DNA of 64,000 bases from Acidimicrobiia bacterium (lineage in GTDB: Bacteria; Actinomycetota; Acidimicrobiia; Acidimicrobiales; Poriferisodalaceae): assembly GCA_022821985.1 (NCBI GenBank), contig JAJECP010000030.1:32013-96012 (forward strand), given 5' to 3'. Positions within the stretch are counted from its first letter, which is position 1. Each line of letters opens with the position of its first letter. Position numbers and translations under genes: made by a program. The notes beneath the pieces are model-generated. The model made no database searches, was not told the origin of the DNA, and saw only the letters and a program-made list of their open reading frames with translations. Of this stretch, positions 35,576-43,288 are shown piece by piece.

Positions 35576-36709
35576 ATGTTCGACTGGCTTGGCATCGGTC
35601 ACCTGACCGAACTGACTGCGGGCGAGGCGGTGCTGGCATTTCTCACGCCGCTGTTCGTGATGGCCGCGTTCTTCGTTTTGCAGATGGTCATTCCCGGAAA
35701 GCGCGTCCCCGGTTACGTCATCGACCCCGAGACCGGCCAGCCCCGCAGCTACCGCCTCAACGGGCTCGCAGTGTTCGTCGTGGCCCAGGTGCTGTGGTGG
35801 TTCGAGCTCACGGGCATGCCGCGCGACTGGTTCTACCGCTCATCGCTGTACGCCGTGGCGGGCGGCACCGTGCTGGCCGTCATCATGACGCTGATCGCCG
35901 TGTTCAGCCAGCCCGAAGGCGACGTCAAGAACAAATTCCTGGCGTGCTGGTTCGGCCGCGCCCAGGAGATGCAGTTCTTCAATGACCGCATCGATCTCAA
36001 GATGTACTTCTACGTGGTCGGCGGCACGATGCTGTCGCTCAACGCCTTCTCCGGCGCGGTCTGGCACTACGACAACGTCGACAACCCCAATCCGGGCGCG
36101 TACCTCTTCGCAGCGTTCTTCACCCTCTACGTCTTCGACTACTTCGTCTTCGAGCGAGTGCAGCTCTACACGTTCGACATCATCTACGAGCGCCTCGGGT
36201 TCAAGATGTTCTGGGGCGGCCTGTTCGTCTACGGCTGGATGTTCATCATCCCGATGTGGGGCATGGCTGCGCATCCCGATCCTGGCCACGCAGGGGGCTG
36301 GCGGGCGCTCTGGCTGATCGGCGCACCGGCGCTGTACCTGGCAGGTTGGTGCATTAGCCGTGGCGCCAACATGCAGAAGTACACGTTCAAGCGCTGGCCC
36401 GAGCGCACCTTTCTGGGCATCAAGCCCGAGATCATCGAGGCCGGCGAGCGCAAGATTCTGTGCAGCGGCTTCTGGGGCGCATCCCGCCATCCCAACTACA
36501 TGGGCGAAGTGTTCTACGGGCTGGGCCTCGCCGTGGCGTGGGGACACTTCGGCAACCTGTGGGCGTGGCTCTACCTGATCTACGTGTTTGCGCTGTTCAG
36601 CTACCGCCAGATGGACGACGACAAGCGCTGCGCGCAGAAGTACGGCCCCGAGAAGTGGGCGGAGTACCGCGAGCGGGTCCCCTACCGCATCGTTCCCGGC
36701 ATCTACTAG
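35576..36709 (+). CDS. ERG4/ERG24-type sterol reductase-like membrane protein, copy 2
   Basis: The second copy has the same length (377 aa), the same opening FDWLGIGHLTELTAGEA and the same tail EKWAEYRERVPYRIVPGIY. It keeps the more canonical ...SGFWGASRHPNYMGE, whereas copy 1 has ARHFGYFGE; Asn replaces Gly at the position equivalent to eukaryotic HINYxGD. Loss of this Asn in copy 1 suggests different activity or substrate. A GAGGAGG site precedes the ATG. The pair could form a hetero-oligomer or act at two sites of one lipid. Confidence 0.83.
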   Translation: MFDWLGIGHLTELTAGEAVLAFLTPLFVMAAFFVLQMVIPGKRVPGYVIDPETGQPRSYRLNGLAVFVVAQVLWWFELTGMPRDWFYRSSLYAVAGGTVLAVIMTLIAVFSQPEGDVKNKFLACWFGRAQEMQFFNDRIDLKMYFYVVGGTMLSLNAFSGAVWHYDNVDNPNPGAYLFAAFFTLYVFDYFVFERVQLYTFDIIYERLGFKMFWGGLFVYGWMFIIPMWGMAAHPDPGHAGGWRALWLIGAPALYLAGWCISRGANMQKYTFKRWPERTFLGIKPEIIEAGERKILCSGFWGASRHPNYMGEVFYGLGLAVAWGHFGNLWAWLYLIYVFALFSYRQMDDDKRCAQKYGPEKWAEYRERVPYRIVPGIY

Positions 36710-36765
36710 GCCGGCGCTCGAGCCTGCACGGACCCGGTTTGCGGGCCGGCCGAGGGTGACGTCGG

Positions 36766-36839
36766 TGGGCGCTGCAGGACTCGAACCTGCGACCCCCTCC
36801 TTGTAAGGGAGGTGCTCTCGCCAGCTGAGCTAAGCGCCC
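36766..36839 (-). tRNA. tRNA-Val (anticodon TAC)
   Basis: The minus strand folds as a cloverleaf: acceptor GGGCGCT pairs with AGCGCCC, the D arm is GCTC...GAGC, the anticodon arm is CCTCC-CTTACAA-GGAGG with anticodon TAC, and the T arm is GCAGG-TTCGAGT-CCTGC. The CCA end is not encoded. Confidence 0.95.
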
Positions 36840-36906
36840 CCGCAGCCGGGTTTGGGAGGCTACCGGCCGCCGCCTGAGCCAGACCCCGGCTGCCGAGCGT
36901 GTCGGC

Positions 36907-37674
36907 TCAGCCTCTCAGCAGGGCCGCCAGTTCGGGCGTGCTGGCAGCGATGGGCCCCCGGCGCTCGCTGTGGCTGAGGTGAAAGAGCTCCCTGCCGTCG
37001 GCCTCGCCATACCATGCGCCCGCTTCGCTGCAGATCAGGATGCCTGCGGCGTAGTCCCAGACGCCGTGATTCGAGTTGAGGTCCAGGTACGCATCGAGCC
37101 GTCCGCAGGCGACTGCACAGAGGTCGAGCGCGGCGGAGCCCAGCACCCTTACCTGCCAGACCGGCAGCTCGGCTCCGGGCCGCCCCGACACGCCGATCAC
37201 CGCGCGTGCGCCATGCTCACGCCCGCTCGATGCAATCGGATGCCCGTCGAGATGCGCTCCCCCACCGGCTACGGCAGTGAATTCCTCACCCGAGACGAGG
37301 TGGCGGACAAGCCCGGCGACAGGCGTCATGACCGTGGCGCCAGGGCGGGCGGCGGCAGCGCTGCCGCTGTCCACGACGCAGAGGCTGATGCAGTAGTGCG
37401 GGATGCCGCGTGAGGCATTGGTGGAGCCGTCTACTGGGTCCACGATGACGGTCTCGCTGCCTGATCCAGCCCGCAGGCCGGACTCCTCGCTCAGCACCCC
37501 CACACCAGCCTCATCGAGCACGGACAGCGCCGCAGCGTCGGCCACCTGATCGACTGCGTACTGGTCGGGCCGCTCCCCGCCGTCCTGCCAACGATCGAAG
37601 CCAGCCAGCGCCGCCTCAACCGCATCGGCAGTGCGCCGCAGCAGATCCAGCCAATCGTCGCTCTCTGAATTCAC
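36907..37674 (-). CDS. inositol monophosphatase family protein
   Basis: The 255-aa protein has the metal-dependent phosphatase motifs: LSEESG, the VDPVDGSTN motif, and NHGVWDYAAGILICSEAG with the C-terminal aspartate. The family includes inositol-phosphate, fructose-bisphosphate, histidinol-phosphate and PAP phosphatases. A short spacer separates it from tRNA-Val. The substrate cannot be assigned from the sequence alone. Confidence 0.92.
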   Translation of the reverse strand: MNSESDDWLDLLRRTADAVEAALAGFDRWQDGGERPDQYAVDQVADAAALSVLDEAGVGVLSEESGLRAGSGSETVIVDPVDGSTNASRGIPHYCISLCVVDSGSAAAARPGATVMTPVAGLVRHLVSGEEFTAVAGGGAHLDGHPIASSGREHGARAVIGVSGRPGAELPVWQVRVLGSAALDLCAVACGRLDAYLDLNSNHGVWDYAAGILICSEAGAWYGEADGRELFHLSHSERRGPIAASTPELAALLRG

Positions 37675-37743
37675 TCGTCGAATGCTGCCACCCGGCGCTA
37701 TAACCTCCGCGCATCACCACAGCGCCGCGTGGGGAGCATCCCG

Positions 37744-38313
37744 ATGGCAGCGATCGACATCTCCGGCTACATGGCGAGCCTGAAAGACCATGCGCATGCG
37801 CACGGCTTTCACATTCACGACGAGCGGCAGTTCATCGAGACCTACAGCCTGCGCCAGACCTGGGAGATCGACCTGCACCCGGCTGAGGCCTGCGGCGGCC
37901 CGCTCGACCTTCACCTCACGCTGGAAGCCGATCCGCGCACGATGCTGTCATTCGAGGAGGTGCTGTGGGCGACGCCAGAAGACGAGCTGCCTCCCGATGA
38001 ATTCTGGTTGCCCCTGATGTTCACTTGGGCGCTCCCGCCGCTGGATCGCAGCCCCGACATGCTCGTGCTGGCGACCGACCTGGCCGGCCTCGGCGGCACA
38101 GCCCTGCCGGTCGAGGTGTCCGCCATCGATTCGCTCACATCGGTGACCGACGCAGCGAAACGGACGCTGATGATCGTGGCACGCAAGGAATTGTCGCTGC
38201 AGGCGCTGCTGCAAGGCGAGGACGACATGTGCGAGCCCTTCGACCGGTGCACGAAGATCTGCGACTACCTGCTGCACCACGCACACGACTGGTACGAAGA
38301 AGTCCCCTCGTAG
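37744..38313 (+). CDS. hypothetical protein
   Basis: The 189-aa product is soluble and acidic with no signal peptide or membrane segment. I do not recognise the family. It opens with AAIDISGYMASLKDHAHAHGFHIHDER and has an acidic proline-rich centre and the C-terminal LLHHAHDWYEE. A GGGGAG site seven bases before the ATG fixes the start and indicates a real gene. It stands alone between a phosphatase and an ABC transporter operon. Confidence 0.7.
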   Translation: MAAIDISGYMASLKDHAHAHGFHIHDERQFIETYSLRQTWEIDLHPAEACGGPLDLHLTLEADPRTMLSFEEVLWATPEDELPPDEFWLPLMFTWALPPLDRSPDMLVLATDLAGLGGTALPVEVSAIDSLTSVTDAAKRTLMIVARKELSLQALLQGEDDMCEPFDRCTKICDYLLHHAHDWYEEVPS

Positions 38314-38358
38314 CCACCGACGCACCCTCGCCCTCGTCGCGTCGCTTCGGCGCTGCCG

Positions 38359-39513
38359 TCAGGTGGGGTTGATCACGACCCCGGCTTCGCTGACCCGGCC
38401 CGACGCGATGTTGCGCTCGAATGCCTCGGCCGCCTCGGGCGTACCGACTGGGTAGAAGCAGCGGTACAGGTGCACGCCTGCCGCGGAGCCGGGCTCGTCG
38501 TCGTCATCGCTGCCGGTGATGCTTGATCGGGCGGGTGCCGCCTTGGGCACCTCGATGAGCGCCGGTTCCTCGGCAAAGCACAGATCCTGCGCGTACTTGC
38601 AGCGGGGAGCGAACTTGCAGCCGGTTGGCAGATCGGTCATCTGGGGCGGCTGGCCGCCGATGATCTCCAAGCGCGCATGGCTGTCGTCGGTGACCTTGGG
38701 GATCGACCGGAACAGCGCCTCGGTATAGGGCATCCTCATGTCGCTGAACAGCGTTGCGGTGGGTGCGCGCTCCACGATTCGCCCTGCGTACATCACGATG
38801 ATCTCGTCGGTGCGGCCAGCCACGATTCCCAGGTCGTGGGTGATGAGCACCAGCGACATGTTGCGCTCGGCCCGCTGAGCTTCGAGCAAGTCCAGGATTT
38901 GGGCTTGCACAGTGACATCCAGCGCCGTGGTCGGCTCATCCGCGATGAGCAGGCGAGGGCTGCACGCCAGGGCGATGGCGATCACGATGCGCTGGCGCAT
39001 CCCGCCCGAGAGCTGGTGGGGATACTCGTCGATGCGCCGGTGCGGCTCGGGAATGCCCACCTCTTCGAGCAGATCGAGCGCAGCGCTGCGTGCGGCGCGC
39101 GCCGACAGGTCGCGATGCACCCGCAGGCCCTCGCCCACCTGCTTGCCGATCTTCATGACCGGGTTCAGCGAGCCCAGCGGATCCTGGAAGACCATCGCAA
39201 GCTGGGGTCCCCACATCTCGAGCAACTCACGACGGGCCAGCGACATCATGTCGATGCCGTCGAAGCTGACGTTGCCGGTCGAGGTCACCCGGGATTTGGG
39301 CAGCAGCCGCATGATGGATCGGGACATGACCGACTTGCCTGAGCCGGACTCCCCCACGACGCCCAGGCGAGCACCCCGACGCAGCGACCAGTCGACCCCG
39401 TCAACGGCAACCAGCGGCCCGACGGGGGTGTGGAAGGTGGTGCGCAGCTCTGCCACATCGAGCAGCGGCGACTCGTCCAGCGCCGGCAGATCCGGCGTCG
39501 AGGCGTCGCTCAC
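38359..39513 (-). CDS. Dpp/Opp-type ABC importer ATP-binding protein, DppD-like
   Basis: The 384-aa ATPase has Walker A GESGSGKS, Q-loop VFQDPLGSLNPVM, signature LSGGMRQR, Walker B LLIADEPT and H-loop LITHDLG. The C-terminal oligopeptide-type domain has CKFAPRCKYAQDLC with the spaced cysteines typical of DppD/OppD. The GTG start overlaps the stop of the upstream ATPase (GTGA). It is the last gene of the importer operon. The substrate, inferred by class, is a peptide or similar compound. Confidence 0.93.
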   Translation of the reverse strand: MSDASTPDLPALDESPLLDVAELRTTFHTPVGPLVAVDGVDWSLRRGARLGVVGESGSGKSVMSRSIMRLLPKSRVTSTGNVSFDGIDMMSLARRELLEMWGPQLAMVFQDPLGSLNPVMKIGKQVGEGLRVHRDLSARAARSAALDLLEEVGIPEPHRRIDEYPHQLSGGMRQRIVIAIALACSPRLLIADEPTTALDVTVQAQILDLLEAQRAERNMSLVLITHDLGIVAGRTDEIIVMYAGRIVERAPTATLFSDMRMPYTEALFRSIPKVTDDSHARLEIIGGQPPQMTDLPTGCKFAPRCKYAQDLCFAEEPALIEVPKAAPARSSITGSDDDDEPGSAAGVHLYRCFYPVGTPEAAEAFERNIASGRVSEAGVVINPT

Positions 39514-41222
39514 GACCCGCCGCCAGAAGCCGACGCCATCTCGACGCGCACAGGCGCCGATTCGCCGACGAGCGGTGTGTGGCAGGCCACGAACCGCCCT
39601 GGCGCGATCTCTCGCATCTCGGGCTCTTCGTCGATGCAACGCTGCGCCGCGTGCGGGCAGCGGGTACGGAACCGGCAGCCCGACGGAGGATCCATTGGCG
39701 AGGGCAGCTCGCCGCCGATGCGCCCCGACCCCAGCTCAGCCTCCGGATCAGGCTGCGGAATCGCCGCCAGCAGTAACTCCGTGTACGGATGGGCGGGCTC
39801 ATCGAACATGGCATCGGGCTCGCTGACCTCACAGAGCTTGCCCAGATACATGACCGCCACTCGATCGCTCACGTTCTTGACCACCGCCAGGTCATGCGCG
39901 ATGAACACCAGCGTCAAGCCCATGAGGTTCTTGAGATCCTCGAGCAGGTTGAGAATCTGCGCCTGCACCGAGACGTCCAGCGACGACACCGGCTCATCGC
40001 AGATGATCACCTGCGGCACGCTCACCAGCGCACGGGCGATCGAGAGCCGCTGTGCCTGCCCGCCGGAGAACTCCCACGGCCGGCGGTCCATGGCATCGTC
40101 GGGGTTGATGCCGACGTAGTCGAGCACCTCGCGGACGCGCGGCTCAGCCTGCTCGCGCTCGGCGTCGCGGTTCGCCCGGTAACACCGCAGCACCCACCGG
40201 AACAGGAGGGCGTCGACGACCGCCGAGGCCACCAGCACGGCCAGCTTGATGCCTCCGTCAAGACCGGCGACGTAGAAGACCTGAAGGACCACCATGGCGC
40301 TCAACGTCGTTGCGACTCCACTGGCACCCGCCCGCTCGGGCTTCGCTACAGACAGCACGAGCCATACCGCCAGTACAGCGGTAAGCAGAATCAGCCCGCC
40401 GGAGTTCAGCCATTTCGCCCAGCCTCCGAAACTCGACCAGGTGCGCCACAGCATGAAGGCGCTCGCGCCCGTGGTGACCACGACACCCGCGAGCCCGACA
40501 GCACTGGACACCTCACCGAACTGGCGCGACATCAAGCCAAAGGGCAGCATCACTGCGAGCAGCACCCAGGTCAGGCCGAGCAACAGGGCAATTGCGCCGG
40601 CCAGCAGCAACAACGCGAGCGTCGGGAAGCCGATGATCGCTGCAGGCACCTGCGTCCAGCCCAGCCACCCCTCGGCGGCACGCTCCTCGACGGTCTCGGA
40701 GAGGATCCACAGCACGAACGCCACCGAGGCCAGCCGGCCCACGATGCGCAGCGGGGCTGCAGCTCGCCGCAACAGGTTTTGCAGCAGCTCGCCGATGCGG
40801 TCCTGCCACACCGCCATGGCGGTCCGCCTCGACACGTTCTCCAAGGCGATGAACAGCGGCTCGGCCACGATGTCGCGCACGCGGCGCCGGGGGTTCAGCG
40901 ACGAGATCGGATCCTGGTAGATCATCTGCAGCCGCGGCCGCACCTCGCGTATGGCGTCCTCGTCGAGTTCGGTCAGCTCCCGGCCGGCGAGCTGCACGGT
41001 GCCCGAGGTGGGCCGCGGCAGTTGCAGGATCGCCCGCCCAGTCGTGCTCTTGCCGCAGCCCGACTCGCCGACCAGCCCGAGGGTCTCGCCCTCCTGCAAG
41101 TCGAGCGACACACCCGAGACCGCGTAGACCGTCCGGCCGCCCGCCGCGGGGAACTCGACCACCAGATCCCGCGCGCTCAGGAGCGCATCCGGGCGCAGAT
41201 GGGCGTTTCCGCTGCCTGCCAT
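39510..41222 (-). CDS. Dpp/Opp-type ABC ATPase (DppF-like) with a polytopic membrane insertion
   Basis: The 570-aa protein begins as an ordinary ABC ATPase with Walker A GESGCGKS (52-59) and Q-loop IYQDPISSLNP (101-111). From about residue 126 to 355 an insert of roughly 230 residues has some six to seven hydrophobic helices (for example LALLLLAGAIALLLGLTWVL and GLILLTAVLAVWLVL). The ATPase then resumes: helical region RVREVLDYVGIN, signature FSGGQAQR (385-392), Walker B VIICDEP (405-411), then the oligopeptide-type tail CRFRTRCPHAAQRC. Without the insert the length would be normal. Both halves are in one frame, so it is not an obvious fusion of separate genes. Upstream are two permease genes and two binding proteins. 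Confidence 0.9.
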   Translation of the reverse strand: MAGSGNAHLRPDALLSARDLVVEFPAAGGRTVYAVSGVSLDLQEGETLGLVGESGCGKSTTGRAILQLPRPTSGTVQLAGRELTELDEDAIREVRPRLQMIYQDPISSLNPRRRVRDIVAEPLFIALENVSRRTAMAVWQDRIGELLQNLLRRAAAPLRIVGRLASVAFVLWILSETVEERAAEGWLGWTQVPAAIIGFPTLALLLLAGAIALLLGLTWVLLAVMLPFGLMSRQFGEVSSAVGLAGVVVTTGASAFMLWRTWSSFGGWAKWLNSGGLILLTAVLAVWLVLSVAKPERAGASGVATTLSAMVVLQVFYVAGLDGGIKLAVLVASAVVDALLFRWVLRCYRANRDAEREQAEPRVREVLDYVGINPDDAMDRRPWEFSGGQAQRLSIARALVSVPQVIICDEPVSSLDVSVQAQILNLLEDLKNLMGLTLVFIAHDLAVVKNVSDRVAVMYLGKLCEVSEPDAMFDEPAHPYTELLLAAIPQPDPEAELGSGRIGGELPSPMDPPSGCRFRTRCPHAAQRCIDEEPEMREIAPGRFVACHTPLVGESAPVRVEMASASGGGS

Positions 41223-41277
41223 CAGAGACCTGCCCTCACAACGGGACCCTCGCAGCCCTGCCTTCGCAGCGCGGCCC

Positions 41278-42108
41278 TCACAAGACCGACTCCCTCGGCT
41301 CGAAGTACTGCTGCAGCTTGTCGCCCACGAAGTTGAGCGCCAACACCGTCACAAACATGACGATTGCGGGCATCAGGCTGATGTGCGCGGCCACATCAAG
41401 GTTTGTGCGCCCCTTGTTGATCATGTCGCCCCAGGTGGGCGTCGGCGGCGGGACGCTCAGGCCCAGGAACGCCACCGAGCCCTCCACCACGATCAGGCCC
41501 GCCATGATGATGAGCGAGTAGCTGACGAATGAGGGCGCCACATTCGGCAAGATCTCACGGAACAGCACCCTGCCGTCTCGGGCCCCGAGAGTCCTGGCCG
41601 CGAGCACGAAGTCCTGCCCGGCCCAGCTCAAGGTGGCGGCACGCACCACTCGCGCTATCGGCGCGATCGACAGCAGCACGAAGGTGAACACCAGGATGAA
41701 GATGCGCCGCTTCGCTTCGCCGTCCAGGAACAGCACCAACGCCAAGAAAAGGATCAGCGGCGGGATCACCAGCGATGCGTTCAGCGTGGCCGTGAGCCAG
41801 CGATCGACCCGGCTGCTGAAATACCCCGAGACCATGCCGAGCAGGCCGCCGATCACCAACGCCAGCACGGTGCCGACGGTCGAGATCACGAGGCTCACCT
41901 GCGCCCCGTAGATGACGCGGCTGAATACATCCCTGCCGACCCCGTCATTGCCGAACCAGTGAGTCAGGCTGGGCCCCTGTTTCGAGGTGCCTGGGAAGGT
42001 TTCCGCAGGGTCCTTGATGGGCAGCACGTCGGCGAACACGGCCGCAAGGGCCAGCACGACAAGGTATGCCACCGCCAACCAGAAGATGAATCCCAGCCGC
42101 TTACGCAC
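41278..42108 (-). CDS. Dpp/Opp-type ABC importer permease, DppC-like
   Basis: The 276-aa permease has one N-terminal helix, a periplasmic stretch with HWFGNDGVGRDVFSRVIYG, then about five more helices and an ARTLGARDGRVLFREILPN coupling region. It pairs with the DppB-like protein. The GTG start overlaps the previous gene by eight bases. The operon order is the usual binding protein, B, C, then ATPases. Confidence 0.93.
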   Translation of the reverse strand: MRKRLGFIFWLAVAYLVVLALAAVFADVLPIKDPAETFPGTSKQGPSLTHWFGNDGVGRDVFSRVIYGAQVSLVISTVGTVLALVIGGLLGMVSGYFSSRVDRWLTATLNASLVIPPLILFLALVLFLDGEAKRRIFILVFTFVLLSIAPIARVVRAATLSWAGQDFVLAARTLGARDGRVLFREILPNVAPSFVSYSLIIMAGLIVVEGSVAFLGLSVPPPTPTWGDMINKGRTNLDVAAHISLMPAIVMFVTVLALNFVGDKLQQYFEPRESVL

Positions 42109-43240
42109 GAGCGCCCACCTCCCGGCCGCGCAGCCTCGGATCCAAGGCCAGGTACAGGAAGTCGGACATGGTGAGCACCACGATGTAGAGCGTCGAGATC
42201 ACCAGCACGCCGCCCTGCACGGCGATGAAATCGCGTTGGGTCACGCCCAAGAAGATGTACGCCCCCACGCCTGGAATCGTGAAGATGAACTCGACGATCA
42301 GCGCGCCGCCGATGAGCAGGCCCACAGTCAGCCCCACCACGGTCAGCAGCGTGAAGCTCGACGGTCGCAGCGCGTGGCGCCACAGGATCCGTCGCGTCGG
42401 CAGTCCTTTGCTGCGAGCCAGATCGATGAACGGCAGGCGCAGCGTGGCGATCATGTCCGACCGAAGCAAGCGCATGAACACGGCCGCTTGGCCCATCGCC
42501 AATGCCAGCGACGGCAGCAGCATGTGCTTGAAATGCAGCACGACATCCTCGCCGAGCGGCACATAGCGCGCGGCTGGCAGCACGCGGAATCCGATCTCGT
42601 TGCCTGCCACGCTGAGCCCGCCGATGGACAAGAAGAGCACGAGCATCACGGCAAGCACGAAGTTCGGCGTGGCCAGAAACCCCAGCATCACGTTGTTGAT
42701 CGTGCCGTCGGTCTTGGTTCCCTGCCGGTAGCCGGCCCAGATGCCCAGCGGGATAGCGAAGCCCAGGGCGATCACGACCGAGTAGGCCATGATCTGCAGC
42801 GTCGGGGTCATCGAGCGCGAGATGCCGTCGGCTACGTCCTCGCGCAGGACGATCGACGTTCCGAGGTCACCCGTGAGCACGCCGCCCAGCCAGTTGCCGT
42901 AGCGGTTGAAGAACGGCTCGTCGAGGCCGAGCTCAGTGCGCACGATCGCAATCTGGTCCGCCGTGGCCGCAGGACCCAGGATGTTGATGGCGGGGTCGCC
43001 TGGGAGGCTCGCCATCAACGCGAACACCACGAACGACACACCGACCAGCACCGGGATCACGCCGACGATGCGACGCAATGCGTAGCGGCCATCGGCGATG
43101 CCGGCCCCGATGGTGCCGATGGCGACGAGGACGCCGAAGGTCCAGCTGAACGGGGGTCGCCAGAACCAGGCCCACGCGATCGTGGCCAGCAGCGCTGCCG
43201 CGATGATGCGACCGAGCTGATCGCGAACAGCCTGCTTCAT
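42101..43240 (-). CDS. Dpp/Opp-type ABC importer permease, DppB-like, with N-terminal extension
   Basis: The 379-aa permease has the DppB pattern: SLPGDPA after the first conserved helix, FLATPNFVLAVML, and the ARSKGLPTRRILWRHALRP coupling loop. About 60 residues with two additional hydrophobic segments (AALLATIAWAWFW; FGVLVAIGTIGAG) lie before the usual first helix, so it is longer than typical DppB. The ATG at 43240 has a GGGGGG site ten bases upstream; an in-frame GTG at 43279 is also open. Confidence 0.9.
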   Translation of the reverse strand: MKQAVRDQLGRIIAAALLATIAWAWFWRPPFSWTFGVLVAIGTIGAGIADGRYALRRIVGVIPVLVGVSFVVFALMASLPGDPAINILGPAATADQIAIVRTELGLDEPFFNRYGNWLGGVLTGDLGTSIVLREDVADGISRSMTPTLQIMAYSVVIALGFAIPLGIWAGYRQGTKTDGTINNVMLGFLATPNFVLAVMLVLFLSIGGLSVAGNEIGFRVLPAARYVPLGEDVVLHFKHMLLPSLALAMGQAAVFMRLLRSDMIATLRLPFIDLARSKGLPTRRILWRHALRPSSFTLLTVVGLTVGLLIGGALIVEFIFTIPGVGAYIFLGVTQRDFIAVQGGVLVISTLYIVVLTMSDFLYLALDPRLRGREVGARA

Positions 43241-43288
43241 GCCCGTCGTGCCCCCCTTCGAGTGCCGTTCATACACCAATGCACCGCC

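Noticed and set aside
39789..41336. Long plus-strand frame over the ABC ATPase
   Set aside because: Antisense to the ATPase gene; rich in His, Arg and Gln with no family motifs.
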